64,000 nucleotides of DNA from Microbacterium testaceum StLB037 (GCF_000202635.1 NC_015125.1:2170001-2234000), one strand, 5' to 3'. Counted from the stretch's first letter, positions 53,178 through 63,023 are shown. Translations and numbers: made by a program. Notes: generated by a model not told the origin, from the letters alone.

Positions 53178-54227
53178 ATGCACGGCGAGTACAAGGTCCC
53201 CGGGGGAAAGCTGGTCGTCGTCGACCTCGAGGAGCGCGAGGGGCGGATCCACGGGTTCCACCTCGCGGGAGACTTCTTCCTCGAGCCCGACGACGCCCTC
53301 GACGACATCGACGCGGCCGTCAACGGTCTGCCCGTCGAATCCGACGTCCCCACGATCGCGGCGGCCATCCGCGCGGCCCTCCCCGAGGGGGCGCAGCTGC
53401 TCGGCTTCACGCCCGAGTCGGTCGCGACCGCCATCCGCCGCGCGCTCGTCACGGCTCCCGGCTGGGCCGACTTCGAGTGGGAGGTCGTCCACGACCGCCC
53501 CGTCTCTCCCCGCATGAACCTCGCCCTCGACGAGGTGCTCACCACCCGTGTCGGGGCGGGCCTGCGCAAGCCCACCCTGCGGCTGTGGGAGTGGAACGAG
53601 AACGCCGTCGTGATCGGCTCGTTCCAGTCGTTCCGCAACGAGGTCGACCCCGAGGGCGCCCAGAAGCACGGCTTCGACGTCGTGCGTCGCATCTCGGGCG
53701 GAGGCGCGATGCTCATGGCCGCGAACTCGATCGTGACCTACTCGCTGTACGTCCCGGCATCCCTCGTCGCCGGCATGACCTTCGCCGACTCGTACGCGTT
53801 CCTCGACGACTGGGTGCTGCAGGCGCTGCGCTCGCTCGGCATCGACGCGGTGTACCAGCCGCTCAACGACATCGCCGGTCCCCACGGCAAGATCGGCGGG
53901 GCCGCCCAGAAGCGCCTCGCCAACGGCGGGGTGCTCCACCACGCGACCCTCAGCTACGACATGGACGGCCAGGTGCTCACCGAGGTGCTGCGCATCGGCC
54001 GCGAGAAGCTCAGCGACAAGGGCACCGTCTCGGCGGCCAAGCGCGTCGACCCGCTCCGTAGCCAGACGGGGCTGCCGCGCGATCAGGTCATCGACCGCTT
54101 CATCCAGACGTTCACGACCCTGTACGGCGCGACCGAGGGGCACATCTCCGACGAGGAGTACGCCGAGGCCGAGGCGCTCGTCGAGACGAAGTTCGCCACC
54201 GACGCGTGGCTGCAGCGCGTCCCGTGA
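53178..54227 (+). CDS. Lipoate-protein ligase family protein, domain order reversed
   Basis: This 349-residue protein starts with an LplB/LplA-C-terminal-like accessory domain (HGEYKVPGGKLVVVDLEEREGRIHGFHLAGDFFLEP, residues 1-85) and continues with the BPL/LPL catalytic domain (about 95-340). In E. coli LplA the accessory domain is C-terminal. Catalytic-domain motifs include NAVVIGSFQSFRNEVDP, VVRRISGGGAM (lipoyl-AMP binding) and DIAGPHGKIGGAAQKR with the Lys for ligation. It attaches lipoate to 2-oxoacid dehydrogenases or GcvH. The stop overlaps the methyltransferase start. Confidence 0.9.
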   Translation: MHGEYKVPGGKLVVVDLEEREGRIHGFHLAGDFFLEPDDALDDIDAAVNGLPVESDVPTIAAAIRAALPEGAQLLGFTPESVATAIRRALVTAPGWADFEWEVVHDRPVSPRMNLALDEVLTTRVGAGLRKPTLRLWEWNENAVVIGSFQSFRNEVDPEGAQKHGFDVVRRISGGGAMLMAANSIVTYSLYVPASLVAGMTFADSYAFLDDWVLQALRSLGIDAVYQPLNDIAGPHGKIGGAAQKRLANGGVLHHATLSYDMDGQVLTEVLRIGREKLSDKGTVSAAKRVDPLRSQTGLPRDQVIDRFIQTFTTLYGATEGHISDEEYAEAEALVETKFATDAWLQRVP

Positions 54228-55198
54228 GCGCCGAGGTCGTCCAAGACGCCCCCGAACCCGGCCGCGTCGAGATCCACCACGCCGACAATCTCACCGTCAC
54301 TCCGGCTTACGCCGACGGCTCCTTCGCGCTCGTCTACCTCGACCCGCCGTTCAACACCGGCCGCACGCGCTCGAAGGCGGTCGAGTCGGCGACGTGGACG
54401 CCGGCTGCTGATGACGCGGAAGGCGCCTCGACCCCGGATGCCTCCTCGCCCGATGCTCCGCCTGAGGACGTGGCATCCGATCCCAACATGCTGACGTTCC
54501 CCGAGGAGGAGCCGCCCCCGCCGCCCGTCGTGCAGCGCGGCTTCCACGGACGCGAGTACGCGCGCCTGCGCGGTGACCTGCGCACGTACGACGACCGCTT
54601 CGACGACTACTGGGGCTTCCTCGAGCCGCGGCTCATCGAGGCGTGGCGCCTCCTCGCCGACGACGGCACGCTCTACCTCCACCTCGACTACCGCGAGGTG
54701 CACTACGCCAAGGTCATGTGCGACGCGCTCTTCGGGCGCGACAAGTTCCTCAACGAGCTCATCTGGGCCTACGACTACGGCGCGAAGACCAAGCGCCGCT
54801 GGCCCACGAAGCACGAGACGATCCTCGTGTATGTGAAGAACCCCGCGACCTACTTCTTCGATTCGGATGCCGTCGACCGCGAGCCGTACATGGCCCCGGG
54901 CCTCGTGACCGCCGAGAAGGCCGCGCGCGGCAAGATGCCCACCGACGTCTGGTGGCACACGATCGTGCCGACCACGGGCCGCGAGAAGACCGGCTACCCG
55001 ACGCAGAAGCCCGAGGGCGTGCTGCGGCGCATGGTGCAGGCCTCGAGTCGCCCCGGCGACCGCGTGCTCGACATGTTCGCCGGCAGCGGCACGCTCGGCG
55101 CCGTCGCCGCCCCCCTCGGCAGGGACTCGGTGCTGATCGACGACAACGCGGACGCGGTGGCCGTGATGCGTAAGCGTTTGGAGCCGTTCGCGGGCTGA
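54224..55198 (+). CDS. Site-specific DNA methyltransferase, beta class
   Basis: This 324-residue N4-cytosine/N6-adenine methyltransferase starts at GTG 54224 in a GTGA overlap with the lipoate ligase. Catalytic motif IV DPPFNTGRT lies at residues 39-47, before SAM-binding motif I DMFAGSGTLGAVA near the C-terminus, the beta-class order. A disordered acidic/proline insertion (about 60-110, EEPPPPPV) interrupts the early region. TQKPEGVLRRMV is motif X-like. There is no restriction endonuclease or specificity gene beside it, so it is probably an orphan methylase. Confidence 0.9.
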   Translation: MSAEVVQDAPEPGRVEIHHADNLTVTPAYADGSFALVYLDPPFNTGRTRSKAVESATWTPAADDAEGASTPDASSPDAPPEDVASDPNMLTFPEEEPPPPPVVQRGFHGREYARLRGDLRTYDDRFDDYWGFLEPRLIEAWRLLADDGTLYLHLDYREVHYAKVMCDALFGRDKFLNELIWAYDYGAKTKRRWPTKHETILVYVKNPATYFFDSDAVDREPYMAPGLVTAEKAARGKMPTDVWWHTIVPTTGREKTGYPTQKPEGVLRRMVQASSRPGDRVLDMFAGSGTLGAVAAPLGRDSVLIDDNADAVAVMRKRLEPFAG

Positions 55199-55238
55199 CG
55201 CCTCGCCGCTCGCGTCTCGCTCGGAGAGTCAGCGATTC

Positions 55239-55304
55239 GCGCAACCTCCGTTGAGGGGGCTATCGCGGGGCGGAGGTTGTGCGCATCGCGGAGGTTATGT
55301 GCGC
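55239..55304. repeat. CGGAGGTT inverted/direct repeats before the LLM gene
   Basis: GCGCAACCTCCG (55239) is followed by its near-complement CGGAGGTTGTGCGC (55271) and a second related copy CGGAGGTTATGTGCGC (55289), forming an imperfect hairpin plus direct repeat. It lies in the 217-base gap between the methylase and the LLM oxidoreductase. The rest of the gap is GC-only low complexity. Confidence 0.55.
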
Positions 55305-55415
55305 CTTGGGCGCCCGTGCGCCGTCGCCCCGCCGCCGCCGCCGCCGCGCGTCGCGCCGCCGCGCGGTCCGCCGGCGCCCGATGTCGGTCGCCGCGCCGTA
55401 GGTGAGCGCAGTGGA

Positions 55416-56396
55416 ACGTTCGGAATCTTCGTCCCCCAGGGCTGGCGCTTCGACCTCGTCGGCATCGATCCGAGCGAGCACTGGCGCGTCATGAACGCGC
55501 TCGCCCAGAGCGCCGACGACGGCCCCTGGACCTCGCTGTGGGTCTACGACCACTTCCACACCACCCCCGTCCCGAGCGCCGAGGCCACCCACGAGGCGTG
55601 GACGCTCATGGCCGCCTTCGCCGCCGCGACCGACCGCGTCCGTCTCGGCCAGATGTGCACGTGCATGGGGTACCGCAACCCCGCCTACCTCGCGAAGGTC
55701 GCGGCCACCGTCGACGCCATCTCGGGCGGGCGCGCCGAGATGGGCATCGGCGGCGGCTGGTACGAGCACGAGTGGCGCGCCTACGGCTACGGCTTCCCGC
55801 CCATCGCCGAGCGCCTCGGGCGCCTGCGCGAGGGCGTCGAGATCATGCACCAGGCCTGGACCACGGGTGAGGCGACGCTGTCGGGGAAGTACTACGAGGT
55901 CGACGGCGCGATCGTGCAGCCGAAGCCGCTGCAAGACGGCGGCATCCCGCTGTGGATCGCCGGCGGCGGCGAGAAGGTGACGCTGAAGATCGCCGCGAAG
56001 TGCGCCTCGTACACGAACTTCGGCGGCTCGATCGAGGAGTTCGAGCACAAGACCGCGGTCCTGCGCGGGCACTGCGAGGCGCTCGGACGCGACGTGAGCG
56101 AGATCACGCAGTCGACGAACTTCAACACGATCGTCGCCGAGACCGAGTCCGAGGCCGAGGAGCGTCTCGCCGCGGTCGTGGCCCGGCTCCGACCGCACGT
56201 GGGCGACGAGCGAGCGGATGCCATCGAAGCCGACTACCGCTCCTCCGACGGCTTCGGCACCCCCGAGCAGATCGTCGAGCGCCTGCGCGAGCGTGCGGCG
56301 CACGGTCTCGGCTACGCGATCCACTACTTCCCCGAAGCCGCGTACGACACCTCCGGCATCTCCCTCTTCGAGCGCGAGGTGATCCCACACCTCTGA
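55416..56396 (+). CDS. LLM class F420/FMN-dependent oxidoreductase, start codon unresolved
   Basis: This is a luciferase-like (beta/alpha)8 flavin oxidoreductase of about 326 residues. Family homology starts at TFGIFVPQGWRFDLVG and continues through ISGGRAEMGIGGGWYEHEW and PLWIAGGGEKVTLKIAAKCA. The usual Met is replaced by ACG 55416. A GTG at 55411 is out of frame, and the nearest good in-frame starts are GTG 55299 or TTG 55251, which would add a Pro/Arg-rich extension unlike coding sequence. A non-AUG start or a small indel is possible. The real substrate is unknown. Confidence 0.8.
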   Translation, partial: TFGIFVPQGWRFDLVGIDPSEHWRVMNALAQSADDGPWTSLWVYDHFHTTPVPSAEATHEAWTLMAAFAAATDRVRLGQMCTCMGYRNPAYLAKVAATVDAISGGRAEMGIGGGWYEHEWRAYGYGFPPIAERLGRLREGVEIMHQAWTTGEATLSGKYYEVDGAIVQPKPLQDGGIPLWIAGGGEKVTLKIAAKCASYTNFGGSIEEFEHKTAVLRGHCEALGRDVSEITQSTNFNTIVAETESEAEERLAAVVARLRPHVGDERADAIEADYRSSDGFGTPEQIVERLRERAAHGLGYAIHYFPEAAYDTSGISLFEREVIPHL

Positions 56397-56467
56397 TCGT
56401 TCCTTCGGCGGCGGTGCCGGGCTCGCGGGAGGCCCCGCGCCCGCCGGCGTCGCGGAATCGGGTCAAC

Positions 56468-56512
56468 GCATCGGAATCGGAACGCCGCCGCGGTGGCATC
56501 CGATTCCGATGC
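56468..56512. terminator. Long hairpin between convergent genes
   Basis: GCATCGGAATCGG and CCGATTCCGATGC are perfect 13-bp arms (56468-56480 and 56500-56512) with a 19-base loop. A further CCGATTCCGCTGCG half-copy follows at 56519. It lies between the LLM gene (stop 56396) and the esterase gene (stop 56576) and may terminate both. Confidence 0.6.
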
Positions 56513-56575
56513 ACCTGTCCGATTCCGCTGCGTCTTCCTCTCCGCCATGCGCTCGGGCGCTGTCCCGCGCCGAGG

Positions 56576-58084
56576 TCACACCAGCGGCGCCACCTCGGCG
56601 TACGCGTCGCTCTCGACGGAAGGGACGGATGCCGGAGCGTCGAACACCCGCGCACGTCGACCCGTGGCGTCCCACGTCGGCCAGCCGGGGTCGCCGTCGC
56701 GCACGAACGCGACCGCCGCGCCGTGCAGCTGCGCGGCCAGGTCGTGAGGGGGAGCATCACCGGCGATCGCGGTGACCCCGTCGGCGTCGAGGTGATCGAA
56801 CCAGAACGGCACGTCGAGGCAGTGGCACGCGTCGCCGAACACCGGGGAGGGCCACGCGAAGCGGTAGACCCAGGTCGCCGGCGTCGAGCCGTTCATGCCG
56901 TCCCCTTCCCAGGACGGTGTCGCTCCCGCCGATCCGGCGTCCATCCGCGCCCGCGCCACCCGCAGCACCATCGTTCGGATCACCCGGTCGGTGGCGTACC
57001 CGCCGAGCACCGCCGCGGTCCCCCGCCGCCAGGTTCGCTCGAGGTAGGCGCGCCGCCGCGACCGCCCGAGTCCCAGCACGGCCAGCGCCAGCGATACGGG
57101 CACGAACCGCAGCACGGCGCGGTAGCGCGCCGTCAACATCGTGAACTCGTCGTCGGTCGAACCGATGACCAGGGGCACGCTCGGCTCCTCACCGAGGACT
57201 TCGAGCGGATGCCGCGGCAGAACGTCCCCGTCGATCACCGGCCCGAGCGGCAGACCGTCGTCGAGCAGCGCCGTGAGCGACGCGAGAGCGCGCCCGCGCG
57301 GAGGCTTCCCCGCGGCTTTCTGCAGCTCGATCAGCCGTTCTTCCGGCACGGACGCGAATCCCGCGCGATCCGCGGCGACCCCCGCCAGCGATGCCAGGCG
57401 CGCGGCGAAGCCCCGCGCCGCATCGACGGCGACGGCCCCGATCGCCGGCGAGATCGCCATCGCACCGCGGAAGAGTCCGGATGCCGCCGGGCTCGCCATC
57501 AGCGCGAGCACCGACCCGCCGCCCGCCGACTGCCCCGCCACGGTCACGCGCGCCGGGTCGCCGCCGAACGCGCCGATCTCGTCGCGCACCCACTCGAGCG
57601 CGGCGATCTGATCCCGCAGACCACGGTTCGAGGGCGCTCCCTCGATCAGTCCGAACCCGTCGAAGCCGATCCGGTACGAGATCACGACCGTGATCACCCC
57701 GTCGCGCGCGAACGCGTCGCCGTCGTACCACCGGCTCGCGGGCGACCCCGAGGTGTAGCCCCCGCCGTGGATCCACACGAGCACCGGGAGGGTGGCATCC
57801 GGATCTCGGTCTGCGGGGGTGAAGACGTTGACGTTCAGGGTCGCGTCGCCCGGCACGCTCGGCTCGGGGATGAGCGTGATGCCCGCGTCACCACGCTGCG
57901 CGGTCGGCCCGTACGCGGTCGCGTCGCGCTCGCCCTCCCAGGGCTCGACGGGCACCGGCGCGGCGAAGCGCAACGGCCCGACCGGGGGCTGGGCGAAGGG
58001 GATGCCGAGGAAGACGGCGGTCGAGCCCCGGCGGAACCCGCGTAGGCGTCCCCTCGAGGTGGTGGCGAGCACGGCGGCATCCAT
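56576..58084 (-). CDS. Type B carboxylesterase/lipase family protein
   Basis: This 502-residue esterase has the classical COesterase layout. GIPFAQPPVGPLRF and PVLVWIHGGGYTSGS (oxyanion hole) precede GQSAGGGSV with the nucleophile Ser near residue 183. A His in FGDACHCLDVPFWF is followed by the end of the fold. There is no signal peptide, so it is probably cytoplasmic. The ATG at 58084 has CAGGATGGGG upstream. It follows the cyclase-fold gene by 23 bases, so they form a small operon. Confidence 0.92.
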   Translation of the reverse strand: MDAAVLATTSRGRLRGFRRGSTAVFLGIPFAQPPVGPLRFAAPVPVEPWEGERDATAYGPTAQRGDAGITLIPEPSVPGDATLNVNVFTPADRDPDATLPVLVWIHGGGYTSGSPASRWYDGDAFARDGVITVVISYRIGFDGFGLIEGAPSNRGLRDQIAALEWVRDEIGAFGGDPARVTVAGQSAGGGSVLALMASPAASGLFRGAMAISPAIGAVAVDAARGFAARLASLAGVAADRAGFASVPEERLIELQKAAGKPPRGRALASLTALLDDGLPLGPVIDGDVLPRHPLEVLGEEPSVPLVIGSTDDEFTMLTARYRAVLRFVPVSLALAVLGLGRSRRRAYLERTWRRGTAAVLGGYATDRVIRTMVLRVARARMDAGSAGATPSWEGDGMNGSTPATWVYRFAWPSPVFGDACHCLDVPFWFDHLDADGVTAIAGDAPPHDLAAQLHGAAVAFVRDGDPGWPTWDATGRRARVFDAPASVPSVESDAYAEVAPLV

Positions 58085-58107
58085 GTCCCCATCCTGCCCG
58101 TGCGGGC

Positions 58108-59061
58108 TCACCCCTGAGCGCCGTCCCACCACCGCAGGACGCGGAGCGCGAAGAACGTCAGCCACCGCGAGGGTTCGCCCGCGTCCACGTCGACCGGGAA
58201 CCACACCGCCCCGTCGAGGGGGTACGCCTGGTGCCAGGTGCCGTCGGCATCGCGCGAGGCCCGCACGCGCTCGACGGCATCGGCGAGACGCGGATCGGGC
58301 GCGGTGCCGTCGAACTGCGCCGCCGCCCGAAAGTGGTCAAGGGCGCGCAGCGCGCTGTAGCGGTGGCGGAACGGGTAGCCCAGGTGATGCGCCCACACGT
58401 GCCGCTCGCCGGTCGACAGCCGGTAGAGCAGCTGGCGCTCGAGCAGGTACTCCTCTGCGCCCTTGCGCGCCGCGTGCAGTTCCGGCGTCCCGCCGGTGCG
58501 CCACTCGTCGTCGAGGATCCCGATCACCGAGTTGATCGTCGAATGGAACGACGACTTCGTCGCCCCCTCCACCCACGCGCAGTTCCATCCGCCGTCGTTC
58601 AGCTGATGCTCGACGAACCAGTTCCGGATGCCGCTGACATCCGCCCCGAGCCACGCCCCGCTCGCGAGGGTGAAGGCGTTGATGCAGGCGTCGACCTCGC
58701 CGCCCCAGAAGGGCAGGTCGTCGTACTCCCAGCGGGCGTTGCGCTCGAGGAGTCCGGCGGTGTCGGGGCGGAGGGCGTCGGCATCCACTCCCCATTCGCG
58801 CAGACTCATCAGCGACCAGGACGTCGCCGTCCACGGCTGCGGGTCCCCCCACTCGAACCCGGCGGGGAAGTGCGCGCCGCCGGCCCAGAGCCCGTCCTCA
58901 CCTTGCGCGGCGAGGAGCTGCGCGCCGAACCCCTCGTGCGCCACCCGGGCGCGGGTCGCCTGCCACTGGTCCTCGGGGGCGTCGAGGAGGTCGCGCTCGA
59001 CCTTCCACCGCAGGCTCGGATCGCTGTCGGTCAGCCATGCCAGGACGTCATCGTCGGTCAT
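58108..59061 (-). CDS. Terpenoid cyclase/prenyltransferase-fold (alpha/alpha barrel) protein
   Basis: This 317-residue soluble protein is unassigned beyond its fold. Repeated helical pairs with squalene-cyclase-like turns are seen: LLAAQGEDGLWAGG, FVEHQLNDGGWNCAW and VRASRDADGTWHQAYP. These QxxDGxW-type repeats are typical of QW-like alpha/alpha barrels. No DXDD or DDXXD active-site motif of real cyclases was found, so it is probably not a terpene cyclase. It is upstream of the carboxylesterase in the same orientation. Confidence 0.8.
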   Translation of the reverse strand: MTDDDVLAWLTDSDPSLRWKVERDLLDAPEDQWQATRARVAHEGFGAQLLAAQGEDGLWAGGAHFPAGFEWGDPQPWTATSWSLMSLREWGVDADALRPDTAGLLERNARWEYDDLPFWGGEVDACINAFTLASGAWLGADVSGIRNWFVEHQLNDGGWNCAWVEGATKSSFHSTINSVIGILDDEWRTGGTPELHAARKGAEEYLLERQLLYRLSTGERHVWAHHLGYPFRHRYSALRALDHFRAAAQFDGTAPDPRLADAVERVRASRDADGTWHQAYPLDGAVWFPVDVDAGEPSRWLTFFALRVLRWWDGAQG

Positions 59062-59419
59062 TCGGGCAGGTTACGCCCGTCCGGCGGGCGTCGCCAGGTC
59101 GGCGTCCTCGGGCGCGCGCCCCCTCGCGATAAACGCTGATCCTCGCGAAACACGCGGTGCGGCAGCGTGTCTCGGGAGGAACGGCGTTTATCGGGCGTGC
59201 CCGGTGGCCGGTGCCCGGTGCCACCGCGCGCCGTGCCTCGTGCCACCGTGCCACCGCCGCGCGCCGCGCCACCCTCGCGATAAACGCCGATCCTGGCGAA
59301 ACACGCGGTGCGGCACCGTGTCTCGCCAGGATCAGCGTTTATCGAGCACATGGGCGGCCGCGGCGCGCCCCCGCCCACGGCGTCACACGCCGCCCAGCAC
59401 CCCACCACCGCCGACGGCG
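59062..59419. repeat. Non-coding region with two 65-bp hairpin elements
   Basis: This 358-base gap has no gene. Two related palindromes, 59128-59192 and 59279-59343, both start GATAAACGC and end GCGTTTATC. Arms of about 30 bases pair with few mismatches, the second copy better (GATCCTGGCGA with TCGCCAGGATC). The copies differ at about eight positions. Their flanks are GC-rich low-complexity sequence. They lie downstream of galK and may act as terminator or mobile REP-like element. Confidence 0.8.
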
Positions 59420-60567
<1,148 letters not shown>

Positions 60568-60571
<4 letters not shown>

Positions 60572-61743
60572 GCCGTCACCTCCGGAACGGTGTCGAGGGC
60601 GGCGCGCAGGCGCTCGGCCTGCGACTCGGGGGTCACGTCGCCGATCCAGGCGCCCATGGCGGCCTCGGATCCGGCGAGGTACTTCAGCTTGTCGGCCGCG
60701 CGACGCGGCGAGGTGATCTGCAGGTTGAGGCGCACGGCATCTCGTCCCCGTCCGACCGGCGCCTGGTGCCACGCGGCGATGTAGGGGGTCGGGGTGTCGT
60801 ACAGCGCGTCGATGCCGCGCAGCAGCCGCAGGTAGAACGGGGCGAGCTCGTCGCGCTCGGCGTCGGTCGTCTCGGCGAGGTCGGCGACGTGGCGGTGCGG
60901 CAGTACGTGGACCTCGATGGGCCAGCGGGCGGCGAACGGCACGAACGCGGTCCAGTGCTCGCCGCGCAGCACGACGCGGGGGCCGGCGGATTCGAACTCG
61001 AGGATGCGCTCGAACAGGTCGTTCGAGGTGCGCGAGATGGTGTCGAGCAGGCGGTGCGTGCGCGGGGTGACGTACGGGTAGGCGTAGATCTGCCCGTGGG
61101 GGTGGGGGAGGGTCACCCCGATCTGCTCGCCGCGGTTCTCGAACGGGAAGACCTGACGGATGCCGGGCAGAGCAGACAGGGCCGCGGTCCGGTCGGCCCA
61201 CGCTTCGATGACGGTGCGGGCACGGGTGCGCGAGAGCGAGCCGAACGACCCCTCGTGCGCGGGACTGAAGCACACGACCTCGCAGCGCCCGACCGACGTG
61301 CGCGTGCGGCCGAGGCCGAGGTGCTCGAGGTCGTCGTCGCCGCGGGGCGGGTCGACGGCCGCCGGGGCGTCGCCGATCGCGGTGTCGAGGGCCGGGCCGA
61401 AGGACGGCGACTTGTTCTCGAACACCGCGACGTCGTACAGCGACGGGATCTCCGACGGGTTGGTCGGCGTCTGCGGCGACAGCGGATCGAGGTGCGCGGG
61501 CGGGAGGAACGCGCGGTTCTGGCGATTGGATGCCACGGTGATCCAGTCACCGGTCAGCACGTCCTGTCGCATCGTCGCCGTCGTCGGCCGCGGGTCGAGG
61601 GTGCGGGCGTCGACCGCGCGCTCGGCGCCGAGCGTCGTGTCGGGGTCGTCGAAGTAGATGAGCTCGCGTCCGTCGGCCAGGTGGGTGGGCCGCTTGACGA
61701 CGCCGGCGCCCAGGGGCACCGCGGTGAGGCTGTCCGTGTTCAC
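60568..61743 (-). CDS. galT: Galactose-1-phosphate uridylyltransferase
   Basis: This 391-residue enzyme exchanges UMP between UDP-glucose and galactose-1-phosphate. The active site HPHGQ with the nucleophilic His is seen in TLPHPHGQIYAYP, and WTAFVPFAARWPIEVHVLPHRHV is the second conserved block. The GTG start at 61743 appears leaderless: TTGACG-N17-TAGCGT lies upstream with the -10 six bases from GTG. It is divergent from a LacI regulator, whose likely operator spans that promoter. Confidence 0.97.
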
Positions 61744-61776
61744 GATAACACGCTACATCTGGCCCGTGCTATCGTC
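61742..61776 (-). promoter_or_regulatory. galTK promoter and LacI-type operator
   Basis: On the - strand TTGACG (61778-61773), a 17-base spacer and TAGCGT (61755-61750) are followed by six bases and GTG 61743. An inverted repeat ACGATAACACG-N12-CGTGCTATCGT (one mismatch) covers promoter and start. It contains TGTTATCGT-like LacI half-sites, and the divergent gene encodes a LacI repressor. Confidence 0.75.
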
Positions 61777-61793
61777 AACATGGAGGGGGCGTG

Positions 61794-62759
61794 ATGCGCG
61801 TATCCATGGCCGACGTGGCCGAGCGGGCCGGAGTCTCGGCGCAGACCGTGTCGCGGGTGGCCAACGGCAGCCCCCGCGTCGACCCCGCCACCCGGGCTCG
61901 CGTCGAGAAGGCCATGGCCGACCTCGGGTATCGGATGCATCGCGCCGCGCGCGCCCTGCGCACGGGACAGACCTCGACGATCGGTCTGGTCGTGTCGACG
62001 CTCGCCTCCGTCGGCAACTCCCGCATGCTGCAGGCGATCTCCGAGGCGGCCGCCGCGCGCGATTACGCCCTCGCCGTCGTCACGGTGGGGGAGCGCGGCA
62101 TCCGCGAGGCTTTCGCCCGCTTGCGCTCGCAGGGCGTCGACGGGGCCGTCGTGCTGAACGAGGCGACCGAGCTCGCGCGCGACGCGCAGCCGCCCGCCGA
62201 CCTGCACCTCGTCGTGGTCGACTCCCCGGCCGACCCGCGCTTCTCGATCGTGCAGACCGATCACGCCGCCGGCGCGCGCGCCGCGACCACGCACCTCCTC
62301 GCCCTGGGGTGCGGCACGGTGCACCATCTCGCGGGTCCCGCGGGCTCCTTCGCGGCGGTGGAGCGCGAGCGCGGCTGGCGCGCGGCGCTGGCCGACGCCG
62401 GGGTCGCCGCCCCGGAACCCGTTCGCGGCGACTGGACCTCGGCATCCGGATACCGTGCCGCCCGAGCGTTGGTCGGGGCCTCGGCCGTGTTCGTGGCCAA
62501 CGACCAGATGGCGCTCGGCGCCCTGCGCGCGTTCGCCGACGCCGGGCGGCGCGTCCCCGACGACGTCGCCGTGGTGGGCTTCGACGACATCGTGGATGCC
62601 GCCGAGTACCGGCCCCCGCTCACCACGGTTCGGCAGGACTTCGACGCCCTCGGCCGCCGAGCCGTCGCCGCGCTGATCGCCGCGATCGAGGGCGGCGACG
62701 CCGTCGCCGAGACGGTGCCGGCCGCGCTGGTCGTGCGCGCGAGCAGCGCCGCGATCTGA
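61794..62759 (+). CDS. LacI family transcriptional regulator of the gal operon
   Basis: This 321-residue repressor starts at ATG 61794 with GGAGGGGG upstream; GTG 61791 is an alternative. The LacI HTH is clear (MADVAERAGVSAQTVSRVANGSPRVDPATRARV). The effector domain has VQTDHAAGARAATTHLLALGCGTVHHLAG, VFVANDQMALGALRAFAD and VAVVGFDDIVDAAEYRPPLTTVRQD. It faces galTK across 50 bases holding an imperfect palindrome and so probably represses galTK and itself in the absence of galactose or an oligosaccharide. Confidence 0.95.
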   Translation: MRVSMADVAERAGVSAQTVSRVANGSPRVDPATRARVEKAMADLGYRMHRAARALRTGQTSTIGLVVSTLASVGNSRMLQAISEAAAARDYALAVVTVGERGIREAFARLRSQGVDGAVVLNEATELARDAQPPADLHLVVVDSPADPRFSIVQTDHAAGARAATTHLLALGCGTVHHLAGPAGSFAAVERERGWRAALADAGVAAPEPVRGDWTSASGYRAARALVGASAVFVANDQMALGALRAFADAGRRVPDDVAVVGFDDIVDAAEYRPPLTTVRQDFDALGRRAVAALIAAIEGGDAVAETVPAALVVRASSAAI

Positions 62760-63023
62760 CCGGCGCCCCCGAAGCCTGGCGCAGACGTCCGGGGCGGAGT
62801 TCTCGGTTCGGGGCGTGAAAGCCCCCGCCCCAAACGGAAGAACGCGCCCCAACCGGGGTGGTCCGAGCGGGCCCGCCCACCGCAGCCCCGCCCCCAGATG
62901 AAAGAACGCGCCCCGAACCGGGGTGGTCCGAGCCGGCCCGCCCCCGCAGCCCCGATGGCATCCGGAGACGGAAAACGCCCGCGGATGCCGGAGCATCCGC
63001 GGGCGCCTCCCCGGGGGGAACTG
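62760..63023. repeat. Gap with 64-bp tandem repeat
   Basis: This 264-base gap has no gene. AAGAACGCGCCCC starts at 62838 and again at 62902, opening a 64-bp tandem repeat that continues with AACCGGGGTGGTCCGAG and CCCGCAGCCCCG. The copies differ at a few bases. It ends before the terminator of the binding-protein gene. Confidence 0.65.
62977..63004 (-). terminator. Intrinsic terminator of the sugar-binding protein gene
   Basis: Perfect 12-bp arms GCCCGCGGATGC and GCATCCGCGGGC with a 4-base loop, followed on the - strand by GTTTTCC. It begins 20 bases after the stop at 63024, so it is a standard Rho-independent terminator. Confidence 0.85.

Noticed and set aside
51987..54143. 718-codon - strand frame opposite the EamA and lipoate ligase genes
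   Set aside because: Low-complexity charged product and clear coding potential on the + strand.
58108..59061. True squalene-hopene or terpene cyclase
   Set aside because: The fold repeats are present, but length is half of the family and no DXDD/DDXXD motif is seen.
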